This document shows, in pieces, positions 38,301 to 49,243 of a DNA stretch of 64,000 nucleotides (the stretch's first letter is position 1; every line of letters begins with the position of its first letter). Both the position numbers and the translations under genes were made by a program. The stretch spans positions 23,143,275-23,207,274 of the forward strand of contig OZ024827.1 in assembly GCA_964016985.1 (NCBI GenBank), in the 5' to 3' direction. The DNA comes from Anodontia alba. Lineage: Eukaryota > Mollusca > Bivalvia > Lucinida > Lucinidae. The notes under the pieces were generated by a model. The model was not told where the DNA came from and ran no database searches. It saw only the letters and a list, made by a program, of their open reading frames with translations.

Positions 38301-41300
38301 ACGAATTCAACTTCATGAATTCACGAATTCAACTTCATGAATTCAACTTCACGAATTCCACTTCACGAATTCAACTTCACGAATTCAACTTCAGGAATTC
38401 AACTGTTGAATTCGTGAAATTGAATTCGTAAAGTGGAATTCGTGAATTCGTGAAGTTGAATTCGTGAAGTTGAAATCGTGAATTCGTGAAGTTGAAATCG
38501 TGAATTCGTGAAGCTGAAATCGTGAATTCGTGAAGTTGAAACCTAATTAATGTAGTTGAAATGTCACTACCGGTCTTTCGTATCCAACAAAACCTCTGAC
38601 TGGTACAAGGTAAGATGATTCACGATTCTTCTTCGTCGCATGCGAAAGCGTAATCAAAATATTTACTACGCCGTCGTATCATGTCGCACGTGGAAGCGTG
38701 ATCAAAATATTACTACGCCGTAGAACGACTATGCCTGTATATTTATGCTTGCGAGCTATGCTTTGACGTCGTAAATCTTGATTTCTCTTTCACGTACTTT
38801 AAACTAGATAGTATAATCTTTCATCTTTTAAATAATGTTAGCTGTCGGAGTGAGTCAGTCCGCGCATTTTTAACCCTTTCATGAGATCATGGTTTTTTTG
38901 TTTGTGTTGAGGTTTTACGGCCCAGTCAACCCAATGGGGTCATGTCGAGCGCGGTCAGTTTACCTAACCACACATTTACTGGGCAGGCTTAGTCCTCTAA
39001 GCGGTTAACCAGTATTGTGCACATTCTTTCGCCAGAAACTGACAACTGCCCTTCTTGAATCAGCGGAAGGGAGAGAATGACCGTAGAAAATATTTCATGA
39101 TCAATCTCCACGAAAGAATGTTGCCGACCTCGGCGGGGGTTGAACCCGCGACCTCCTGGTCTCCAGTCGGACGGCGCATCCAACTGAGCCACCGAGGCCG
39201 GCGAGATCATGGTACTTTAGTCCTCCATAATATCATTCTTTAAATGCTAATGCCCAGCCATCCATGCGGGAAAGATGTCTGAATTTTGGTGGAATGCTTC
39301 ATCTTATTCCATATTTTAAGTGTGTGACATACTTCATGTGTGTGAACAGCTAAGGCTCTGACGAGACCATGTTTATAATAATAGCCCAATGAGCTGGCTC
39401 ATAAATGTATGCGACTTAGATGTAAATGGAGAAAGTCGAGTTTGAAGTCAGCTGGCTAAACATACTCCAGAACACAGCGAAGGAAGATAAAAGATAGTCG
39501 CATCATAATCCTACCATCACACACACACATGCAGTGTGCACGTAACTTGTTTGTTTGTGTTGAGGTTTTACGGCCCAGTCAACCCAATGGGATCATATCG
39601 AGCGCGGTCAGTTTACCTAACCACACGTTTACTGGGCAGGCGTAGTCCTCTAAGCGGTTAACCAGTATTGTGCACATTCTTTCGCCAAAAACTGACAACT
39701 GCCCTTCTTGAATCAGCAGAAGGGAGAGAATGACTGTAGAAAATATTTCATGATCAATCTCTACGAAAGAATGTTGCCGACCTCGGCGGGGGTTGAACCC
39801 GGGACCTCCTAGTCTCCAGTCGGACGGCGCATCCAACTGAGCCACCGAGGCCGGCAAGTGTGCACGTAACCAATCAGTCTCAACTGAAATGAGGCACGTC
39901 ACGAGCCACGTCACGGAATAAACCTGGGAACATTCCGACTAGATGACACAAACCGGCCTGCTAAGCTATAGAAGCTAGAGGTAGCATGCTACATTATCTC
40001 AGCCTAAGGTCACTGCTGCGTGTAAAACAAGATATTATGCCAGCATTACAGGTAAAAAAATAAATTATAACAGTATAGGTATATAACACACTTGTACTGC
40101 CTTGCAGTACAAGCCGGCTTTTATAGCGACGTGGTAGAGTGTAGACTTTGAGTCCAACGGGCCGGGTTCGATTCCCGGTCGTGACATAAGAATTTTTGCA
40201 CCTGTTACAGTAGCATTGTATCAATGATACACTCGCGTACATATATATGGATCTAAATCCGGATGGCTAGCCTATCCAGAGTGGCTTAAGCGGTAGTGGG
40301 GCGCAGGGGACGTATGCTGCCCTGCATTCTACACTGCTGTCATATGAAGAGTTTTAATGAGTCAGAGATTCCGATTTTTATTTTTTATGTTTTTGTTTTG
40401 CTATTTCCAATAATAATCTTTATAGATTATAAGACGTGTGACTACAGAGAGATCAGTCTGCACTCATCATGCAGTCCGATCACTTCCCTTTATAGTTCTA
40501 CAAAATCCAATTATTCGGCAAGCGGACAACGAAGGTCATGATAAGACTGCGCAAATATCTTCTATATTTAATTTTCTTATACAGTCGAACTTCAATGGCT
40601 CGAACATCTTTGGGACCGTGGAAATTTGTTCGAGATATGGGTAGTTCGAGCCCACTGAGGGTTAATCATGGCACCAGGTCAGGAAGCAAATGGCGATAAT
40701 TTGGGGATTTTTTTCTTTCAATTTTCTACACAATAATTGTATGTTGAATATACTCATTAGAATCGCCTTGATGAGGCGATTCTAATTACACACAACATAC
40801 AATTTTATGATAAAAACAAGAAAATTTCCTTAAATATTTGTTTACTTAAGCTATCGGCAGATTTTCGTTGGGACTCAAAAACGAGTTCGAATTAGCCATG
40901 GTAAACGAACAAACGGTGTTCGAGCTATCGAGGTTTGACTGTACATTGTTAATATTTCCAGCGAGAAGTGCTTGGTTCAATTAAATATTGAATTACGAAT
41001 GAAGACAGAGACTGATGAAGTTCGTCCATCGTTCACAGGTAAAAATTATTATTTTCAAAATGGGCAGAAACTTTTTCTGGAACGCTTGACGATGAACGAG
41101 GTCTGAAATTGGCTGACGCTTCTTACGCCATTAGTTGGCACTAAATGTCGATGCCTGTGGCCGGGCTTATTGTGGCCCTTCTTCTGCTGCTCTGGCTTCC
41201 GACCGCCATCGAACCCTCTACTTTCTTCATCCTACTGTTTGGGATTATATGTATTATATGTGATGTTTATCTAATGAGGTTGGGAATAAAAGATGCCCAG

Positions 41301-42589
41301 GTAGAGCCATAATCACAGAACCAAGCATACTATTGACACCAAGAGGACATTATGAAAACACGCCTATTCAAATATATAGAAATTTTCACCTCCAAAAACT
41401 GAAAATTTTCAGATGAAAAACTCTGATATTTTCCATATTTCTGCTCAAAACATAGATTTTTGGTACTCGTTAGAACCGCCTCGGCGAGGCGGTTCTAACG
41501 AGTACCCGCAATCTATGTTTTCGAGCAAAATAAGAAAAATAATGTTTACCCCTGTAAACCCCAGTTTTACTGTATAAAAGTGGGGTTTAATGGGGGTCAA
41601 AATTATATAGGTATGTTTTCGTGATGAAGAGCAAACAAGCCATGACAAAGTACACATGCCACAAACCAAAGAAATACAAAGTACCTAGTTCCTTCATCCT
41701 TAACGTTGTGATTACAATGCTGAAAAGATCCACCAAAAACACCAGTAAGAGAAAGAACAGGACAAAACCTGGGCCAAGTTATTCAAAACTAACGATGCCA
41801 TTAGTTAAAACTTTGATCATTAAATATGGTATATGTTATGCTAATATTTTTGCTGAAAAACTGTGAGTAGCTTTTGCAAAAATAACTGAATTAGATACTG
41901 TACTTACTAGAGCAGTTAACATTTTGACCACTAACGAGCTAGTTACGCTAACGATGATTTGAACAACTGGGCCCAGTAAGAGAACGAACAGGACAAAAAA
42001 CGCGGCGGGCAGCTATAGGCCTCACAAATAGCAAGTAACACCGCTTTAGAATGGTCAGTAGTAAAGATTACTTAAGAACTCTGTTTCTGCAATGTTATGA
42101 TAAAAAAAAATAACAAAAAACAAAACAAAAACAATTTGTGAATGTACAAAAGTCCTGATAGCTTAAGAATGCCGGGTGGATTCAGTCAGTTCACGAAGGT
42201 ATTTTCAAGCAATGTCATAAAGACATTATTTATGAAGATACACTGTATTTAATTTCAGAGGACGACATATCTGTTGCCTGCGATTTCCACTATGGCATAT
42301 TAGGGCTACCATACTTTATTATTTGGTTATACACTTTCATTTTTCTGTCTCAGAGTTTCCAGATTCCAAATTTTTATGCGATCTGGCAAGTAAAGTTGGT
42401 GACGAGTGGTTTTTACTTGGCGTTTGTCTTGGTCTGAGCTCAAGCTATCTAGAGACTATACAGAGACAGAATACTCCCAGCAGAACAAATCAAACGGCAA
42501 GTATTTGCTCTGTTATAACTAGGATAAAATAAGAATCTTTTACAACGTCATATTTAACCATTCCTGTCTTAATGTTTTGCAGTCGCTTT

Positions 42590-42630
<41 letters not shown>

Positions 42631-45600
42631 GCACGGCTTTCCAACCTGCTGCTGAGTATGACTTTTTCATACATTTAGAAGCTGCTATGGCTAGAGCAAG
42701 TGACCAAATAGTTAAGTATGCCCCACGATAGGTTCCACTGTCAAAGCGAAAGCAAAATGACCTCGATAAACTGATCTTTATCCATCACGCGGTTTCGCTA
42801 ACCATACATCATTAACTTCAGGTGAAGACTTTCAGGAATGAAAAAAGAAAAGAAAAAAAAACAACAACAATAATTAAATAAATAAATAAATAAATAATAA
42901 CAAAACATTGATGCAATGTTGAAAACAAACTTCCAGCAGGCACATGACGTAAATACAACGTCGCCTCAACGTCGATGCAACGTCATGACGTTGCATCGAC
43001 GTTGAGGCGACGTTGTATTTACGTCATGTGCCTGCCGGGCTGTTACATTGATGTTTGTTGTATATAAGCAGCAAAATAATGCCAACTGACATTACACATC
43101 CAGCTGAAGTATTAACCATACCTCAACACCTTCAAATGAAAATTTTCAGAAATATAAACAGAGCAGAAAAACTTCGCAGAGAACTTTGGCGCAAATGTTA
43201 ATATAAATTGTAAGTTTCTGACTTTAACCATTAGTCTGCAGGAGCAGCAAGATTAAGCCAACCGACATGCCCCTGATCAGTAGTAATATTACTCACACAT
43301 CAATAACTGCAAGTGAATATTAAAAAAAAAAAAAAAAAAAAACATAAGCAAAGAAAACATACGTAACACAAAACCTTGACAAGAATCGTATCTAAATCTC
43401 TACGTCCGTGACCTTGTCCTTTGGTCAAGCAGTCGCAAGTTGATACCAGTTAATTTATCCAGAAGTAGTACAAACTCGACATCTACAATGTCAAATGAAG
43501 ACCTTTCAAAAATTTAAGCAAAGTAAACAAACTTAACATGAAACTATAAATATGTTTTTACCCCGCAGCAGTTTTCCTACTGACCCTTCCTACGCGGTTT
43601 GTCTGCTGCAATTCTTCTTTGTTTGAGCGTCTGTCTGATTCAAAAGGTAAGTGGCGAGCTGACAAACAGATGGCTATTCGGAAGTATGGACAGATGAACG
43701 ATGGAACCGAATGACGAAAACCACATACCCCAAGAACGAACAACACAAGAACCGCCGCCTTAGAACGGTCAGTAGTAAAAACTACTCAAGCGAGGGCTTA
43801 AATCAGTTTTAATGGTGCCAAAATCCAGGGGATAAAATATTATTACAATATTTGATTTTTACAGCTACTGTATTCCTGGCGAGCTGACAGTGACCTGTTA
43901 CCCGATGTTGGTCTATCAACCTTACTGCATGCTTTATCAAAAACCGGCAGATATGACTTGATTGCGATGGTGAATAAGGAGCTCACTAAAATGTAAGATC
44001 ACAAAATAATCTGAACGACAGGTACAGAAATAACCCATCGGGCGCGCAACGTTAAGACAATGTCGAATCAACGTCGATGCAACGTCATGACGATGCACAG
44101 ACGTTGATGCGACGTTGTATAAACGTATTATGCCCACTTTTGGTATTACTTCACAAAGTGATGTTACTTAAACAATCACAATACACGTTTACATTGTTTA
44201 TAGAGTTGTAAGAAAAGTTTGTGTAAAATAAATTGTTTTTTACTTTATCTTAACAATAACATGGGATACTTACCTTAAAATCATGATAATAGTGATGATT
44301 AAGCTGACTTGATGTTTGGGTTTATTGCGCTTTCCTTGAAAAGTTTATAATAAATTTATCTCATATTGAGTCCTTAATTGTTGGTGTATGAAGACATATA
44401 ATCAAAACAATAAATATATTTAACCCTAGTCCTACTCAACCCGGATATATCATGCCCTTGCAAACAGTGTAGATCCAGATCAGGTGGCTTCTATCCTGAT
44501 CTGGATCTGCATTGTTTGTCATTTAGGGTGTGAATTTGTATCAACAACCAGGATCAAGTAATCTAACTGGCTGAAAATTATAAGTGGGCGTGGCATGTTA
44601 ATTTATTCAGCATGGCAATGGTTAATAAAAGTGACACATAATAAAGCCTTGATCGACTACAACTTCATACGTGATATATTATAAGAATGCTTGATTAATT
44701 TGTGCTTACAAAACACCTCCAAAATCTCTTACGATTTAACACATGAAATGGCCGTTTAGTGCGCATTCAAATTCTTCTAATAGAGGTAGTACTAATTTAT
44801 CACAGTATGAAGCAAAATCCTCAAGAAAGAGTAGCGTTGTGGGCAAAACAGCTCGTCTCTGGCCTGGATGATGTTGACGCTGGATTAGATGTATCAGATT
44901 CAGTTGCAGACTTCAATTTACTAATTACAGAAGAAACAGGTAAGCTAATAATTTCATAATGTCTCGGAAAGCTCTGTTCTTGTTAATCCATTCATATCTT
45001 GAGTGCAATATCTAGAATCGGAGAGCTGAGTTTCTTGATCCTCTAGTTTCGTTCTTTTGGGAATTAGAAATCCAGTTTGCGTGGTTCCACCTCTACTAAA
45101 TTTACCTTGACCATGTTGACAGTATGGCTCAGATGAGCCACGACGCGAGAAAATGTACCTCATGATACGTGGTACCCAATGGAGGCTCAGATCAGCCTTC
45201 GCACCTGCATAATCTATTTCCCGTAGAGCTCTGTGGAGTCAAGCTGTCGCTCATTTCATTCAGATGCTGAGGTCATAATTACCGATTTTATCGTTTCTAA
45301 TAGATTAAAGTATTGCTTTAAAAGCAGGTTAACCAATGGGCCATTAGTTTTAAATTTAGTCTGTTCTAAAGACAACTAATTTAAATATGCACACACAATC
45401 TTCCGGCCAGTTTTCGTTTTTCATTGTGAGCGGAACACGTTGTGTATATGATTCCTCTAAAGAAGAATTCATTGTCCATTTCTTATCTATCATGTTTCAG
45501 TGCCATCACCATCAAGTGACTTATTTCTAGTCCAAGTGAGCCAAATTATTGGTCCATGCTTTGACATTATTCCCATGTTAGGTATAGGGAATGACAAGTT

Positions 45601-48600
45601 GGAATCAATGAAACAAGGTGTGTCACCAGAAACTGTTATGCTCAAGGTTAGTTCGCAGTTTTGCAACACTTCTGCTTATTATTTATCCTTAAATATTAGA
45701 AACACTTAACGTCTTATCATATTTGTCTTTAAAATTGAACAATTTATTTGGCTACCTTAGTGGTATATCTAAAATGAAGCTGGTTGAATGGTAAACACTG
45801 CAGACATTAGCCAGGGTAGGACTAATTGTGCTCCTCTTGTTGCAGATTTGTTTCTTTTTTGTTATGAGAGAGATTTCATGAAGTCTCTCTCACGTGAAAA
45901 TCAGGCTGACATTATTGAGGCTTTCAATTCAACTTCAAAATACCTTGACGATTTATTAAATATTGACAATATTTACTTTGACCAAATGGTAGACCGGATA
46001 TACCCTACATAACTCCAATTAAATAGAGCAAATTCTTCCGATACCGAGGCACCTTTTTTGGATTTGAATCTATGTATATCTGATGGTACAGTTTCCACCA
46101 AAATTTATGATAAACGGGACGATTTTGATTTTGATATAGACAATTTCCCTTTTCTGGATGGCGATGTCCCCCGGCGTACCTCATATGGGGTATACATATC
46201 TCAGCTTATAAGATTCGCCAGAGCCTCTTCAAATCTTAGTGACTTTAACTACCGTGATAAAGCCCTTACTGCCAAACCTTAGGCAGGGCTATCGTTATTT
46301 TAAACTTCGTAAGGCGTTTTCGAAATTTTATCGCAGACAGACACAGTGCCTTGTTAGAAAAATATAGCGTCAGTCTGAAAACACTTCTGCAACAAGGTAT
46401 ATCGGAACCCGAATTTTACGGTGACTTAGTGTACAGTTTTAGAAAAATTGTAGGTAAATCTAACTTCTCGGAGCAATTCAGAAAACTTATTAACCGTTAT
46501 AAAAGAATTGGCTATAGCCTGGATATTATGCGGCAGACTGCATGCCTAGTTGTCAACCCAAGCATTGTTGATGGCTATGTTTCACTCTTTAATTGCACGA
46601 CGGCGGTTCGGGCCTCAGACTCAATAACGGCCTCTTCGTAAAACTTTAACCAGTGGGTTGGGGCTTGACCATATGTCTTTGGCTTGGCCCGCCGTGGTTC
46701 AACGATTGGTTTTCATTTACGAGGGATGTTCGAAATGAATTGCTTATTGTCCTCTAGCTCGATATCCACGTGGGGCACGATAAAAACCTATACATACCTG
46801 TATAGGGTTATTCAATATCTACACAATGGTGTATAAATGTACATGTTAGACTAAGTGTAAGACATAAAATTTGCCATTTGAATACACGCAGTCATTGACC
46901 CTGCAGTAAAAATGGTTGGTAGAAGCGTCGACAAAAAAGATGAAACACGGGCTTACATCAAAGCTCGCTCAAAACTTAGTTGTTCTTTGAAGAAGCTGAT
47001 GACTGAAATTTCTACTGCTTTTGGACCTTCTCGTGTGTCTTATGACACAGTTCGGCGGTGGAAAAAGAAATTTGAGTCTGGAGTAGAGTCCATCAAAAAT
47101 GCACCGAAATCAGGTAGGCCAAAATCTGCATCTCGTAAAGAAATCGTTTCCAAAATAAAGGAAATCATGGAAGGAGATGCCAGATTTACAGTTCGTGATA
47201 TTGCACGAAAGGTAGGCATATCAGTATCAACGTTTCACCTTATTTTGAAGAAGCATTTGAAAGTCAGAAAGATTTCTGCTAGATGGGTGCCACATCTGTT
47301 GACTGACGAGCAAAAGAGGCAACGGGTTAAAGTGGCAAAAAAGCTGCTTCATATGTTTCCAAAATATGACAAAAAGCAGTTTGCCAATGTCGTCACAGGT
47401 GATGAAACCCGGGTCCATTATTTTGAGCCCGTCAGAAAGGTTAGCAATAAGATCTGGGCCACTAAACACAGCAATCGCCCAATAATTGCCAAACGTTCTT
47501 TGAGTACAAAGAAGGTTTTGTATGCAATCTTCTTCTCTGGTGAAGGAGTCGCAATAAAAGTGCCAGTGAAAAAGGGCAAAAGCATCACCGGAAAGTACAA
47601 CAAAGACGTAGTACTGAAGAAACTGAAAAAGTATTATCAGAAACGACGCCCTGCCACTGGTTTTAAACATGTCCGTCTTCTACATGACAATGCCCCAGCT
47701 CATACCTCCGCAATAGTTACGGCGTTTTTGAAGAAAGAAAAAGTAACTGTTTTGCCTCACCCCCCCCCCCCCCCATATTCCCCAGACCTTGCCCCATGTC
47801 GTTTCTTTTTGTTTCCGAAATTGAAAGCATTCCTTGCTGGGCGGAAATACCAGTCCCGACAGGCACTTGGATCTGCCATTCATCAGTACCTCATTACTGT
47901 GCCCAAATCAGCGTACCGTGACGCCTTCAAGAAGTGGATACATCGGCTGAAACTTTGCATTTCTAGCCACGGGGAGTACTTCGAGGGCATGAAATGAGTA
48001 CTTTTGGGCTAACTTGAAATTTGAAGTCTCCAGATAGAAATAAGCAATTCATTTCGAACATTCCTCGTACTCTGGCATACAGTAGAATTAGCCATGAGTA
48101 CTCGTCTTTGTTTATTATAGTGATTCATTTGATTTTTACGTTTTCGTTTTGATGCATTGACTGAGTTGGGAGCCTTTATGCGAACCGAATTTTTATGTAT
48201 TTCTGTTTTAAGAGTAGCATCGGGACCCAGGGTGAAGTTAGCTAGCTGTAAAAGTGCTTTAAACCCCTCGGTGGTTTGCTCTACCGACCGTTCTAAGGCG
48301 GTGGTCCCGGTGTTAGTCTTACTCTTTGTTGCTTTGCGGTTTATGCTACGAGGCGATTTGTTGTATGTCTTTCCGTGTGTCATTTTGTTCTTGTGTTTTT
48401 CAGTCCTTTTAGTAATGCGATTACCTCGCTTGGGGAAGAGAGAGCTAATCTTAGTGCTTTTCATACGTTTGTTCGATTTGTGCTTGTTTAGATTTGTCGG
48501 TTTCCTCTTCCTCTTGGGGTCTGGGAAGGGCTGCGGTTTGTGATTGTGGCACTCCCTGGATTTTTCTCTTACCTTTTTTGAATAACTGAGGAAACACTTG

Positions 48601-49146
48601 GTGGACTGGCTTTTCAAGTGGGTTCCAGCATCATAGACTTATTCAAACATTGTATTTTTTTCTTCAGAAAATATACGGCGCATGATTAATTGACAATTAT
48701 GGACAAAATCTTTCGTCAACATGAAATAACAAGCAAACGCTCTCCAAACAGTATCTGATGGCAATATACACAGCTTAATATTTCCAGTAAAACATACAGG
48801 GCCTTTAAAAGAGGATGGGTTCCGACCACAACTTAACATTGTTTCAGTGGCAACAGGACAGATTGGATTTGAGACCCTCGTATCCTTCCTGCATACATAA
48901 TCTTCCGGTTCTATAATCCGAACAGAATAATCTAAAAGTGTCATCTCAAAATGCGCATCAGAACAAAAAAGGACATAAAATAGCAGACTTGGGTTTTATT
49001 GGGTTTGTCCATCACGCCCCTTGCAGTAATTTAATTTTATTTTCAGATTTAATGTACGGTATCTGTAGTCCCAAACGACCAGAGCACTTAAAGCTTAGCA
49101 CTCTGGGTAAAATTTCCAGCAGACGACATGATGAAATGTTTTTTCT

Positions 49147-49243
<97 letters not shown>

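Larger units (their letters stand above)
36036..40961. other. intron 9
   Basis: Filled by the 170-bp array, the 509-bp foldback, two SINEs, the tRNA-like relic and a CAGTC-ended MITE. 38590-38880 has two near-copies of AGCGTAATCAAAATATT.ACTACGCCGT. No exon recognised. Confidence 0.55.

Noticed and set aside
45647..45720. Continuation of exon 14 past 45646
   Set aside because: The frame stays open for about 20 codons, but the phase-0 donor gttagt and the matching second half at 49440 explain the domain better.
47227..47883. Minus-strand ORFs of 147, 61 and 67 codons
   Set aside because: Shadows of the mariner transposase frame.
48009..48617. 202-codon basic ORF on the minus strand
   Set aside because: No domain, overlaps the mariner terminal repeat at one end, and the opposite strand is also open over most of it; likely chance or retroelement debris.
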